From positions 62,001 through 126,000 of the forward strand of contig NZ_JYLK01000016.1 of NCBI RefSeq assembly GCF_001439805.1: a stretch of DNA of 64,000 bases, in the 5' to 3' direction. The DNA is from Pseudomonas trivialis (GTDB lineage Bacteria; Pseudomonadota; Gammaproteobacteria; Pseudomonadales; Pseudomonadaceae). The notes under the pieces are model-generated. The model was given only the letters and a program-made list of their open reading frames with translations. It did no database searches and was not told the origin of the DNA. A program made the position numbers and the translations under genes. Each line of letters begins with the position of its first letter. The first letter of the stretch is position 1. Below are positions 17,525 to 27,634 of this stretch, in pieces.

Positions 17525-17561
17525 GCGCACCACCTGCGCCACCCGCCCGCTTGTGGTGCGC
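17525..17561. promoter_or_regulatory. 9-bp inverted repeat GCGCACCAC-N19-GTGGTGCGC
   Basis: A perfect long-spaced inverted repeat immediately downstream of the NtrC-like palindrome. Each arm contains GCACCA/TGGTGC, which is an exact NtrC half-site, so the pair may be two further half-sites that help NtrC oligomerise. It could also simply form a hairpin, but no T-run follows. Confidence 0.35.
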
Positions 17562-17611
17562 GACGGTGCCCTGCACGGGGTCCGGACCAGTGCTGCACGC
17601 GGTCACGCGAC

Positions 17612-17628
17612 TAGGCACACCCCTTGCA
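17612..17628 (+). promoter_or_regulatory. Sigma-54 (RpoN) promoter for urtA
   Basis: TAGGCAC-N4-TTGCA carries the invariant GG (-24, 17614-17615) and GC (-12, 17626-17627) separated by exactly 10 bases, and TTGCA matches the -12 consensus fully. The expected start of transcription is near 17639, about 40 bases before the urtA ATG. With NtrC-like sites upstream it predicts induction of urea uptake under nitrogen limitation. Confidence 0.75.
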
Positions 17629-17680
17629 ATGTCTCCTGCATCTGCCCTTACAACACCAACAGGTTCTCGGAGATTGCACC

Positions 17681-18946
17681 ATGAAGCGTCGCAGCTTGAT
17701 CAAGGCTTTCACCCTTTCCGCCTCCATCGTCGCCATGGGCCTGACCTGGACCGTGCAAGCCGCCGAGACCATCAAGGTCGGCATCCTGCACTCGTTGTCC
17801 GGGACCATGGCCATCTCCGAGACCTCGCTCAAGGACATGGCGCTGATGACCATCGACGAGATCAATGCCAAGGGCGGCGTGAACGGCAAGATGCTGGAAC
17901 CGGTGGTGGTCGACCCCGCGTCCAACTGGCCGCTGTTCGCGGAAAAAGGCCGTCAACTGCTGACCCAGGACAAGGTCGCCGTGGTGTTCGGTTGCTGGAC
18001 CTCGGTGTCGCGCAAATCGGTATTGCCGGTGTTCGAAGAACTCAACGGCCTGCTGTTCTACCCCGTGCAATACGAAGGCGAAGAAATGTCGCCGAACGTG
18101 TTCTACACGGGTGCAGCGCCGAACCAGCAGGCAATCCCTGCCGTGGAGTACCTGATGAGCGAAGAAGGTGGCAGCGCCAAGCGCTTCTTCCTGCTCGGGA
18201 CCGACTACGTGTACCCGCGCACCACCAACAAGATTTTGCGTGCGTTCCTGCATTCCAAAGGCGTGGCCGACAAGGACATTGAAGAGGTCTACACCCCGTT
18301 CGGCCACGCCGATTACCAGACCATCGTCGCCAACATCAAGAAATTCTCCGCCGGCGGCAAAACCGCCGTGATCTCCACCGTCAACGGCGACTCCAACGTG
18401 CCGTTCTACAAGGAACTGGCCAACCAGGGCCTGAAAGCCACCGATGTGCCGGTGGTGGCGTTCTCGGTGGGCGAAGAGGAACTGCGCGGCATCGACACCA
18501 AGCCGCTGGTGGGCAACCTCGCCGCCTGGAACTACTTCCAGTCGGTGGAGAACCCGGTGAACAAGAAATTCGTCGCCGATTGGAAGGCCTACGCCAAGAA
18601 GCACAACCTGCCGGGCGCCGACAAAGCCGTGACCAACGACCCGATGGAAGCCACCTACGTGGGCATCCACATGTGGGCGCAGGCGGCGGAAAAAGCCAAG
18701 TCCACCGACGTCGACAAAGTGCGTGAAGCCCTGGCCGGCCAGACCTTCGCCGCGCCGTCCGGCTTCACCCTGACCATGGACAAGACCAACCACCACCTGC
18801 ACAAGCCAGTGATGATCGGCGAGATCCAGGCCGACGGGCAGTTCCAGGTGGTGTGGCAGACCGAAGAGCCGATCCGCGCGCAACCATGGAGCCCTTACAT
18901 TCCGGGCAATGACAAGAAGCCGGACTATGCGGTGAAGAGCAACTAA
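17681..18946 (+). CDS. urtA: UrtA, urea ABC transporter substrate-binding protein
   Basis: A 421-residue periplasmic binding protein for urea (type I fold, related to amide-binding AmiC). The N-terminus MKRRSLIKAF followed by a hydrophobic stretch resembles a twin-arginine signal peptide, with cleavage near VQAAE. Family segments seen are GILHSLSGTMAISE, LNGLLFYPVQYEGEE and VFSVGEEELRG. CGGAGA stands about 8 bases before the ATG. It is the first gene of urtABCDE and its own sigma-54 promoter lies just upstream. Confidence 0.96.
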   Translation: MKRRSLIKAFTLSASIVAMGLTWTVQAAETIKVGILHSLSGTMAISETSLKDMALMTIDEINAKGGVNGKMLEPVVVDPASNWPLFAEKGRQLLTQDKVAVVFGCWTSVSRKSVLPVFEELNGLLFYPVQYEGEEMSPNVFYTGAAPNQQAIPAVEYLMSEEGGSAKRFFLLGTDYVYPRTTNKILRAFLHSKGVADKDIEEVYTPFGHADYQTIVANIKKFSAGGKTAVISTVNGDSNVPFYKELANQGLKATDVPVVAFSVGEEELRGIDTKPLVGNLAAWNYFQSVENPVNKKFVADWKAYAKKHNLPGADKAVTNDPMEATYVGIHMWAQAAEKAKSTDVDKVREALAGQTFAAPSGFTLTMDKTNHHLHKPVMIGEIQADGQFQVVWQTEEPIRAQPWSPYIPGNDKKPDYAVKSN

Positions 18947-18967
18947 AACCCCACCACAGGTTAAAAA

Positions 18968-18995
18968 TGTGGGAGGGGGCAAGCCCCCTCCCACA
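18968..18995. repeat. REP-like palindrome between urtA and urtB
   Basis: TGTGGGAGGGGGC and its exact reverse complement are separated by only AA, giving a very stable hairpin 22 bases after the urtA stop. It is a compressed form of the window's REP-like unit. Placed here it could lower expression of urtBCDE relative to the binding protein. Confidence 0.75.
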
Positions 18996-19024
18996 CTGTC
19001 CACGCATGATCAGGACATTTGTTT

Positions 19025-20527
19025 ATGCCCACTGCCCTTTACCGCTTCGTCCTCGCCGCTCTGCTGTTGCTGCCTTTCGCCGCACACGCCGGGGACGCCG
19101 AAGACTTCCTCGCCGCCAACCCGATGCAACAAGCCAAACTGCTCCAGGACTGGGCCGCCCAGCCTGACCCGGCGCGCATCGAGCTGGTCGCGGCCCTGCA
19201 ACAAGGCCAGCTCACCCTCAACGGCGAAACCAGAACCGTACGCCTGAACAATCGCCTGCGCAGCCTGATCGATAACGTACAGGCCAGCCAGCAACTGCTT
19301 GCCGCCGATCCCAAAGTGCGCCTGGCGGCCGCCCGTACCCTGCAAAAAAGCGCCGTGCCTGCGCAACTCAAATTCCTCGACCAGCAGGTCGCCGCCGAAA
19401 CCGATGAAGGCGTGCACACCGCCCTCAGCCTGGCGCTGGCCAACCTGCAACTGGTCGACCCCGACCCGGTGGTGCGCCTGGCCGCCGTGCGCCTGCTCGG
19501 CGGCACCGGCGACCCGCTGGCCCGCACCCGCCTGGAGGCGCTGCTGGCGCCCGGCGTGGAAACCGATGCCGCCGTGCACACCGCCGCCGAGACCAGCCTG
19601 GCCCAGGTCAAACGCAAGCTGATGGTTGGCGAGATCCTCGGCCAGGCGTTCAGCGGCATGTCCCTGGGCTCGATCCTGCTGCTGGCCGCGCTGGGGCTGG
19701 CGATCACCTTCGGCCTGCTGGGCGTGATCAACATGGCCCACGGCGAGATGCTGATGCTCGGCGCGTATTCCACCTACGTGGTGCAGCTGTTGATGCAGCG
19801 CTACGTGCCCGCCGCCATCGAGTTCTACCCGTTGATCGCGCTGCCGGTGGCGTTCTTCGTCACGGCCTGCATCGGCATGGCGCTGGAGCGCACGGTGATT
19901 CGTCACCTGTATGGCCGCCCGCTGGAAACCCTGCTCGCCACCTGGGGCATCAGCCTGATGCTGATCCAACTGGTGCGCCTGGTGTTCGGCGCGCAGAACG
20001 TCGAAGTGTCCAACCCCGAGTGGTTGTCGGGCGGCATCCAGGTGTTGCCAAACCTGGTGCTGCCCTACAACCGCATCGTGATCATCGCCTTCGCGCTGTT
20101 CGTGGTGGTGCTGACCTGGCTGCTGCTGAACAAAACCCGCCTGGGCCTCAACGTGCGCGCCGTCACCCAGAACCGCAACATGGCCGCCTGCTGCGGCGTA
20201 CCCACCGGGCGCGTGGACATGCTCGCCTTTGGCCTGGGATCGGGCATTGCCGGCCTGGGCGGCGTGGCGCTGAGCCAGATCGGCAACGTCGGCCCCGACC
20301 TGGGCCAGAGCTACATCATCGACTCGTTCCTGGTGGTGGTATTGGGCGGCGTCGGTCAGTTGGCCGGTAGCGTCATGGCCGCGTTCGGCCTGGGCATCGC
20401 CAACAAGATTCTGGAGCCGCAGATCGGCGCGGTGCTCGGCAAGATCCTGATCCTCGCGCTGATCATTCTGTTTATCCAGAAACGTCCGCAGGGACTCTTC
20501 GCACTGAAAGGACGGGTGATCGACTGA
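19025..20527 (+). CDS. urtB: UrtB, urea ABC transporter permease with N-terminal periplasmic extension
   Basis: A 500-residue permease of the LivH type. Residues 1-22 form a signal peptide; about residues 25-205 form a periplasmic helical (HEAT-like) extension with repeated DPxVRLAAxRxL segments, characteristic of UrtB; the rest is the membrane domain (GLLGVINMAHGEMLMLGAY). The ATG is preferred to a TTG six bases earlier because AGGA lies 9 bases before the ATG but only 3 before the TTG. It overlaps urtC by one base. Confidence 0.95.
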   Translation: MPTALYRFVLAALLLLPFAAHAGDAEDFLAANPMQQAKLLQDWAAQPDPARIELVAALQQGQLTLNGETRTVRLNNRLRSLIDNVQASQQLLAADPKVRLAAARTLQKSAVPAQLKFLDQQVAAETDEGVHTALSLALANLQLVDPDPVVRLAAVRLLGGTGDPLARTRLEALLAPGVETDAAVHTAAETSLAQVKRKLMVGEILGQAFSGMSLGSILLLAALGLAITFGLLGVINMAHGEMLMLGAYSTYVVQLLMQRYVPAAIEFYPLIALPVAFFVTACIGMALERTVIRHLYGRPLETLLATWGISLMLIQLVRLVFGAQNVEVSNPEWLSGGIQVLPNLVLPYNRIVIIAFALFVVVLTWLLLNKTRLGLNVRAVTQNRNMAACCGVPTGRVDMLAFGLGSGIAGLGGVALSQIGNVGPDLGQSYIIDSFLVVVLGGVGQLAGSVMAAFGLGIANKILEPQIGAVLGKILILALIILFIQKRPQGLFALKGRVID

Positions 20528-21594
20528 TGAACCAGCCATTGATGCTCACGGCCGCGCAAAAGGCCGGCCCCAGGATAACGATTGCGGTGGGCGCGGTGAT
20601 CCTCGCCGTGCTGCTGGCGCTGCCGCTGCTGTCGCTTTTGCCGGCGGATAACGCGTTGCATGTGTCGGCCTACACCCTGACGCTGGTGGGCAAGATTCTC
20701 TGCTATGCCATCGTCGCCCTGGCGCTTGATCTGGTGTGGGGCTACGCCGGGATGTTGTCCCTGGGCCACGGTCTGTTCTTTGCGCTGGGCGGCTATGCCA
20801 TGGGCATGTACCTGATGCGCCAGGCCGCAGGCGATGAGCTGCCGGCGTTCATGGCCTTTTTGTCGTGGACACAATTGCCCTGGTACTGGGCCGGCACCGA
20901 TCACTTCCTCTGGGCCCTGTGCCTGGTGGTATTGGCGCCCGGATTGCTCGCGCTGGTGTTCGGCTTTTTCGCGTTTCGCTCGCGAATCAAGGGCGTGTAT
21001 TTCTCGATCATGACCCAGGCGCTGACCTTCGCCGGGATGCTGTTGTTCTTTCGCAACGAGACCGGTTTTGGCGGCAATAACGGCTTCACCAATTTTCGCA
21101 GCATCCTCGGGTTTGGCATTACGGAACCTGGCACGCGCGCCGTGCTGTTCATCGCCACCGTGCTGCTGCTGATCGCCAGCCTGTACATCGGCTGGCGCCT
21201 GGCGCAAAGCAAGTTCGGCCGGGTGCTCACCGCCCTGCGCGATGCCGAGAACCGCCTGATGTTCTGCGGCTATGACCCACGTGGTTTCAAGCTGTTCGTG
21301 TGGGTGTTGAGCGCAGTGCTGTGTGGCCTGGCCGGAGCGTTGTATGTGCCACAAGTGGGCATCATCAACCCCAGCGAGATGTCGCCGACCAACTCGATTG
21401 AAGCCGCCGTGTGGGTGGCGCTGGGCGGGCGCGGCACGCTGATCGGGCCGTTGCTCGGCGCCGGCGTGGTCAATGGCATGAAGAGCTGGTTCACCGTGGC
21501 CTTCCCGGAATACTGGCTGTTCTTCCTCGGGGCGCTGTTCATCATCGTCACCCTGTACCTGCCCAAGGGCGTGATCGGGCTGCTGAAAAAATGA
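20527..21594 (+). CDS. urtC: UrtC, urea ABC transporter permease
   Basis: A 355-residue LivM-type membrane protein, the second channel subunit of the urea importer. Family hallmarks are DLVWGYAGMLSLGHGLFFALGGYAMGMYL in the N-terminal half and PSEMSPTNSIEAAVWVALGGRGTLIGPLLGAG near the end. About nine to ten membrane segments are visible. It starts within the urtB stop (TGATG), implying translational coupling. Confidence 0.95.
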   Translation: MNQPLMLTAAQKAGPRITIAVGAVILAVLLALPLLSLLPADNALHVSAYTLTLVGKILCYAIVALALDLVWGYAGMLSLGHGLFFALGGYAMGMYLMRQAAGDELPAFMAFLSWTQLPWYWAGTDHFLWALCLVVLAPGLLALVFGFFAFRSRIKGVYFSIMTQALTFAGMLLFFRNETGFGGNNGFTNFRSILGFGITEPGTRAVLFIATVLLLIASLYIGWRLAQSKFGRVLTALRDAENRLMFCGYDPRGFKLFVWVLSAVLCGLAGALYVPQVGIINPSEMSPTNSIEAAVWVALGGRGTLIGPLLGAGVVNGMKSWFTVAFPEYWLFFLGALFIIVTLYLPKGVIGLLKK

Positions 21595-21602
21595 GGAACG
21601 TC

Positions 21603-22424
21603 ATGCTGGAACCTATCTTCGATGCGGGCAGCGGCCGCGATGCCATCGGTATCGGCCAGGCCGCAGGCAAGGGCCTCAATACGCGCCACGGCACGATCCT
21701 GACCCTGGAAGACATCAGCGTCAGTTTTGATGGTTTCAAGGCGCTCAACGATCTGAACCTGTATATCGGCGTGGGCGAACTGCGCTGCATCATCGGCCCC
21801 AACGGCGCGGGCAAGACCACGCTGATGGACGTGATCACCGGCAAGACCCGCCCCAGCCATGGCAAGGCCTGGTTCGGCGAAACCCTGGACCTGACCAGCA
21901 TGAGCGAAGTGCGGATCGCTCAGGCCGGCATCGGCCGCAAATTCCAGAAGCCCACGGTGTTCGAAGCGCTCAGCGTGTTCGAAAACCTGGAGCTGGCGCA
22001 GAAGACCGACAAGTCGGTATGGGCCAGCCTGCGTGCGCGCCTGAGTGGCGAGCAAAAGGACCGCATCGAGGAAGTGCTCGAGACCATTCGCCTGACCGCC
22101 TCGGCGCAGCGCCCGGCCGGGTTGCTGTCCCACGGGCAAAAACAGTTTCTGGAAATCGGCATGCTGCTGATGCAGGACCCGCAACTGTTGCTGCTGGATG
22201 AACCGGTGGCGGGCATGACCGACGCCGAAACCGAGTTCACCGCCGAGCTGTTCAAGCGCCTGGCAGGCAAGCATTCGCTGATGGTGGTGGAGCACGACAT
22301 GGGCTTTGTCGGTTCGATTGCCGATCACGTGACCGTGTTGCACCAGGGCAGCGTGCTGGCCGAAGGGTCGCTGGAACAGGTGCAGGAAAACGAGCGGGTG
22401 ATCGAGGTTTACCTCGGTCGCTGA
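21603..22424 (+). CDS. urtD: UrtD, urea ABC transporter ATPase
   Basis: A 273-residue LivG-type ATPase. Walker A is GPNGAGKT; the Q-loop region is GRKFQKPTVFE; the signature is LSHGQKQFLEIG (a normal variant in UrtD); Walker B is LLLLDEPVAGM; the switch is VVEHDM. The ATG is placed after GAGGA at a spacing of 5-6 bases; another in-frame ATG four codons earlier overlaps the urtC stop and has no Shine-Dalgarno. It is followed by a 70-base gap before urtE. Confidence 0.95.
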   Translation: MLEPIFDAGSGRDAIGIGQAAGKGLNTRHGTILTLEDISVSFDGFKALNDLNLYIGVGELRCIIGPNGAGKTTLMDVITGKTRPSHGKAWFGETLDLTSMSEVRIAQAGIGRKFQKPTVFEALSVFENLELAQKTDKSVWASLRARLSGEQKDRIEEVLETIRLTASAQRPAGLLSHGQKQFLEIGMLLMQDPQLLLLDEPVAGMTDAETEFTAELFKRLAGKHSLMVVEHDMGFVGSIADHVTVLHQGSVLAEGSLEQVQENERVIEVYLGR

Positions 22425-22494
22425 AAGGTGAGAGGTATGCACACCTGCTCGCCACAGAAGCCAGGCACCCGAACGATTTGAGGAGAATCTGAAC

Positions 22495-23193
22495 ATGCTG
22501 CAAGTCGACAAGCTGCACCAGTACTACGGCGGTAGCCACATCCTGCGCGGGCTTTCGTTTGACGTGAAGATCGGCGAAGTCACCTGCCTGCTCGGACGCA
22601 ACGGCGTGGGCAAGACCACCCTGCTCAAATGCCTGATGGGTTTGCTGCCGGCCAAGGAAGGCGCAGTGAACTGGGAAGGCAAAGCGATCACCGGCTACAA
22701 GCCGCACCAGCGCGTGCACGCCGGCATTGCCTACGTGCCCCAGGGCCGGGAAATTTTCGCTCGATTGACGGTGGAGGAGAACCTGTTGATGGGGTTGTCG
22801 CGTTTTCCCGGCGCCGAGGCCAAGGAAGTGCCGGCGTTCATCTACGAGCTGTTCCCGGTGCTGCTGCAAATGAAACATCGACGCGGTGGCGACCTGTCCG
22901 GTGGGCAGCAACAGCAATTGGCAATCGGCCGCGCCCTGGCCAGCCGCCCGCGCCTGCTGATTCTCGATGAACCCACCGAAGGCATCCAGCCGTCGGTGAT
23001 CAAGGAAATCGGCGCGGTGATCAGGAAGCTCGCGGCGCGCGGCGACATGGCGATCCTGCTGGTGGAGCAGTTCTACGACTTTGCCGCCGAATTGGCGGAC
23101 CAGTACCTGGTGATGTCGCGGGGTGAAATCGTGCAGCAGGGCCGTGGCGAAAATATGCAAAGCGAAGGTGTACGCGGCCTCGTAACCATCTAA
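22495..23193 (+). CDS. urtE: UrtE, urea ABC transporter ATPase
   Basis: A 232-residue LivF-type ATPase, the second nucleotide-binding subunit. Walker A is GRNGVGKT; the signature is LSGGQQQQLAIGRAL; Walker B is LLILDEPTEGI; the switch region is LLVEQF. GAGGAGAA lies 7 bases before the ATG. It closes the transporter part of the operon; ureD starts 31 bases after its stop, so transport and urease genes are probably one transcript. Confidence 0.95.
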   Translation: MLQVDKLHQYYGGSHILRGLSFDVKIGEVTCLLGRNGVGKTTLLKCLMGLLPAKEGAVNWEGKAITGYKPHQRVHAGIAYVPQGREIFARLTVEENLLMGLSRFPGAEAKEVPAFIYELFPVLLQMKHRRGGDLSGGQQQQLAIGRALASRPRLLILDEPTEGIQPSVIKEIGAVIRKLAARGDMAILLVEQFYDFAAELADQYLVMSRGEIVQQGRGENMQSEGVRGLVTI

Positions 23194-23224
23194 CCTGTGG
23201 CGTCCCGACACTAAGCCAAAAACC

Positions 23225-24064
23225 ATGAACCTGCCCGTTTCCCCTGCCCTGTTCACCCCCAGCTGGCACGCCGCGCTGGACCTCGGCTACGCGCGTTTCG
23301 GCGATACCACGCGCCCGGTGATGCGCCGGCACATCGGCCCGTTGCGTGTGCAAAAACACCTGTACGCCGAAGGCCCCGAGGTGTGCCAGCACATCATCGT
23401 GCACCCGCCCGGCGGCATTGCCGGCGGTGATCGCCTGGATATCCGCGCGCACGTCGGCGAAGGGGCCTGGGCGCAACTGACCAGTCCCGGCGCGGCCAAG
23501 TGGTACCGCGCCGGCGGCCCGGCGTTTCAGCAACTTGAACTGACGGTGCAGGACGGCGCCACGCTGGAGTGGCTGCCCCAGGAAACCATCGTGTTCAGCG
23601 CCGCCCAGGCCGAACTCACCACGCGCATCGAGCTGCACGGCGACGCCCGGCTGTTCTACTGGGACGTGGTCGCCCTGGGCCGTCCGGCCAGTGGCGAGCG
23701 CTTCGACCTTGGGCACTTTCAATCGCACCTGGATATCCGCCGCGACGGCCAGTTGCTCTGGCATGAGCGCCAGCGCATTGTGGGCGCCGATGGCCTGCTC
23801 GACTCGCCCATCGGGCTGGACGGCCAACCGGTATTTGCCACCCTGCTGCTCACCGGCGACATCGACCCTGACTTACTTGAAGCCTGCCGCGCCCTGCCCC
23901 ATGCGGTGCGCGGCGACCTGACCCAACTGCCCGGCCTGCTGGTGGCCCGTTGCCTGGCCAGTGAAGCGCTGCTGGCGCGGGCCTGGTTGATTGATTTATG
24001 GCGTTTGCTGCGCCCGGCGGTGCTGGGACGGGAAGCGGTAGCACCGAGAATCTGGAGCACATGA
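23225..24064 (+). CDS. ureD: UreD, urease accessory protein
   Basis: A 279-residue cytosolic chaperone that binds apo-urease (UreABC) and, with UreF and UreG, forms the complex that loads nickel. The family features VHPPGGIAGGD, TSPGAAKWYR and LPQETIVF are present. It lies between urtE and ureA. Its partners UreE, UreF and UreG are encoded about 24 kb away in the same orientation. Confidence 0.94.
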   Translation: MNLPVSPALFTPSWHAALDLGYARFGDTTRPVMRRHIGPLRVQKHLYAEGPEVCQHIIVHPPGGIAGGDRLDIRAHVGEGAWAQLTSPGAAKWYRAGGPAFQQLELTVQDGATLEWLPQETIVFSAAQAELTTRIELHGDARLFYWDVVALGRPASGERFDLGHFQSHLDIRRDGQLLWHERQRIVGADGLLDSPIGLDGQPVFATLLLTGDIDPDLLEACRALPHAVRGDLTQLPGLLVARCLASEALLARAWLIDLWRLLRPAVLGREAVAPRIWST

Positions 24065-24073
24065 AGATCAACA

Positions 24074-24099
24074 CTGTGGGAGCAAGCCCCCTCCCACAG
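24074..24099. repeat. REP-like palindrome between ureD and ureA
   Basis: CTGTGGGAG-N8-CTCCCACAG, a shortened version of the REP-like unit, begins 9 bases after the ureD stop. A weak attenuating hairpin effect on ureA is possible. Confidence 0.75.
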
Positions 24100-24144
24100 G
24101 GATCTACAGTGTTTTTATGAATGTAGTCTGAAGGACCTTGAACC

Positions 24145-24447
24145 ATGGATCTGACCCCACGGGAAAAAGACAAACTGCTGATCTTCACCGCCGGCCTGGT
24201 TGCCGAGCGCCGCCTGGCGCGGGGGGTGAAGCTCAACTACCCGGAAACCATCGCCTACATTTCCGCTGCGCTGATGGAAGGCGCGCGCGATGGCCGCACC
24301 GTCGCCGACCTGATGCACTACGGCACCACCCTGCTCAGCCGCGAGCAGGTGATGGAAGGCATCCCGGAGATGATCCCGGATATCCAGGTGGAAGCCACCT
24401 TCCCGGACGGCACCAAGCTGGTCACCGTCCACCAGCCCATCGCGTGA
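24145..24447 (+). CDS. ureA: UreA, urease gamma subunit
   Basis: The full-length (100-residue) gamma subunit of the nickel urease, which hydrolyses urea to ammonia and carbamate. Family segments are MDLTPREKDKLLIFTA, VKLNYPETIAYI and GIPEMIPDIQVEATFPDGTKLVTVHQPI. It is separated from ureB by two acetyltransferase genes, an arrangement that I recall in part from P. aeruginosa (one GNAT, PA4866). Confidence 0.97.
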   Translation: MDLTPREKDKLLIFTAGLVAERRLARGVKLNYPETIAYISAALMEGARDGRTVADLMHYGTTLLSREQVMEGIPEMIPDIQVEATFPDGTKLVTVHQPIA

Positions 24448-24457
24448 GAGGCCGGCC

Positions 24458-24970
24458 ATGATTCGTGACGCCATTGAAAGCGACCTGCCGGCGATCTGCG
24501 CCATCTACAACGATGCGGTGCTCAACACCACGGCGATCTGGAACGAGCAACCGGTGGACCTGGCCAACCGCCAGGCCTGGTTCCAGGTGCGACAGGCCCA
24601 GGGCTACCCGATTCTGGTGTCCATCGAAAACGACGAAGTCACCGGCTACGCCTCGTTCGGCGACTGGCGGCCCTTCGAAGGCTTTCGCTACAGCGTCGAA
24701 CACTCGGTGTACGTGCGCAACGACCAGCGCGGCAAAGGCCTCGGCCCACGGTTGATGGAAGCCCTGATCGAACGCGCCCGCACCTGCGGCAAACACGTGA
24801 TGGTGGCCGCCATCGAAAGCGGCAACCGGGCTTCGGTCCGCCTGCATGAACGCCTGGGGTTCATCACCACCGGGCAGATGCCGCAAGTGGGCATCAAGTT
24901 CGGCCGCTGGCTGGACCTGACCTTCATGCAAATGGCCTTGAACCCAGGCGCCGAACCGCCCAAGGAGTGA
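24458..24970 (+). CDS. GNAT N-acetyltransferase, phosphinothricin/methionine-sulfoximine type
   Basis: A 170-residue GNAT enzyme of the PAT/Bar subgroup. Seen: IRDAIESDLPAICAIYNDAV at the start, SVYVRNDQRGKGLGPRLM (acetyl-CoA pyrophosphate loop, RGKGLG) and IESGNRASVRLHERLGF. The P. aeruginosa homologue located at the same place between ureA and ureB (PA4866, as I recall) acetylates methionine sulfoximine and methionine sulfone, protecting glutamine synthetase. The same role is inferred here. It starts 10 bases after ureA and ends in the ribosome-binding region of the next gene. Confidence 0.9.
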   Translation: MIRDAIESDLPAICAIYNDAVLNTTAIWNEQPVDLANRQAWFQVRQAQGYPILVSIENDEVTGYASFGDWRPFEGFRYSVEHSVYVRNDQRGKGLGPRLMEALIERARTCGKHVMVAAIESGNRASVRLHERLGFITTGQMPQVGIKFGRWLDLTFMQMALNPGAEPPKE

Positions 24971-24975
24971 CATCG

Positions 24976-25509
24976 ATGAGCACTGCGCAACTGCGTCGAG
25001 TCAATGCTGAAAGCTTTGCCCATTACCGCCTGGGGCTGATCGAGCTATTGCTGGACGCGGTGCGGCATGGCGCTTCGGTTGGTTTCATGGCCGACGTCGA
25101 CGAGGCCCAGGCACGCGCCTATTTGACCGGCGTACAGGCCAGCATCGAAGACCAGAGCCTGCTGCTGTGGGTGGTAGTGCGCGACGAGCAGGTGATCGCC
25201 AGCGTGCAGTTGGCGCTGTGCCAGAAAGCCAACGGCCGCAACCGCGCCGAAGTGCAAAAGCTGCTGGTACACAGCAGCGCGCGCCGCCATGGCCTGGGCC
25301 AGCAATTGATGAACGCTCTTGAGCTTGCCGCGCACCAGCACAAGCGCGGCCTCTTGTACCTGGACACCGAGGCCGGCTCCGGCGCCGAAGCCTTCTATCA
25401 GTCGCTGCACTACATCAAAGTCGGCGAACTGCCCGACTACTGCCAAAGCCCGGACGGGCGCTACAGCCCGACCGCCATTTACTTCAAGACCCTGGGGCAC
25501 CCTGCATGA
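24976..25509 (+). CDS. Second GNAT-family acetyltransferase
   Basis: A 177-residue GNAT protein not closely similar to its neighbour. The acetyl-CoA loop is LLVHSSARRHGLGQQLMNALE, followed by LYLDTEAGSGAEAFYQSLHYIKVG. AAGGAG lies 8 bases before the chosen ATG; a GTG three codons earlier overlaps the previous stop but its spacing to AAGGAG is impossible. It overlaps ureB as ATGA, so it is co-translated with urease. The substrate is unknown; a small amine or amino-acid analogue is likely. Confidence 0.88.
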   Translation: MSTAQLRRVNAESFAHYRLGLIELLLDAVRHGASVGFMADVDEAQARAYLTGVQASIEDQSLLLWVVVRDEQVIASVQLALCQKANGRNRAEVQKLLVHSSARRHGLGQQLMNALELAAHQHKRGLLYLDTEAGSGAEAFYQSLHYIKVGELPDYCQSPDGRYSPTAIYFKTLGHPA

Positions 25510-25811
25510 TTCCTGGTGAATATCAGATCCAGCCTGGCGAGATCAAACTGAATGTCGGCCGCCGCACCGTCACCCTGAGCGTGGCCAACAGCGGCGACCG
25601 GCCGATTCAGGTGGGCTCGCACTATCACTTTTTCGAAACCAACGACGCGCTGACCTTCGACCGCGCGGCGAGCCGGGGCATGCGCCTGAACATCCCGGCG
25701 GGCACGGCGGTGCGCTTTGAGCCGGGGCAGAGTCGCGACATCGAGTTGGTGGATTTGAGCGGTGGGCGGCGGGTGTTCGGGTTTGCCGGCCGAATCATGG
25801 GTGATCTTTAG
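25506..25811 (+). CDS. ureB: UreB, urease beta subunit
   Basis: The 101-residue beta subunit of urease. Family segments are MIPGEYQIQPGEIKLN, GDRPIQVGSHYHFFETN, ALTFDRAASRGMRLNIPAGTAVRFEPGQ and VFGFAGRIMG. It begins in an ATGA overlap with the second acetyltransferase gene and is separated from ureC by 112 bases that hold a large hairpin-forming repeat. Confidence 0.97.
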   Translation: MIPGEYQIQPGEIKLNVGRRTVTLSVANSGDRPIQVGSHYHFFETNDALTFDRAASRGMRLNIPAGTAVRFEPGQSRDIELVDLSGGRRVFGFAGRIMGDL

Positions 25812-25817
25812 GGCCTC

Positions 25818-25882
25818 ATCGGGCGCAAGCCCCCTCCCACAGGGGAACGTATTGCAACTGTGGGAGGGGGCTTGCGCCCGAT
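25818..25882. repeat. REPIN: perfect 25-bp inverted repeat between ureB and ureC
   Basis: Two REP-like units in head-to-head order form perfect 25-base arms (ATCGGGCGCAAGCC...CCACAG and its complement) around a 15-base loop. The variant GCGCCC replaces the GCTCCC seen in other copies, in both arms, so the arms have changed together. It starts 7 bases after the ureB stop, within the urease operon. Confidence 0.85.
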
Positions 25883-25923
25883 AGCGGTTTCACATTCAAC
25901 ACATTTTTTCAGGGTTCACACAC

Positions 25924-27624
<1,701 letters not shown>

Positions 27625-27634
27625 TCAAGGCCGG

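Noticed and set aside
18968..18995. CRISPR-like or terminator interpretation of the GTGGGAGGGGGC palindromes
   Set aside because: Units are dispersed singly or as inverted pairs with no spacers of regular length, and they lack T-runs; they fit dispersed REP-like elements.
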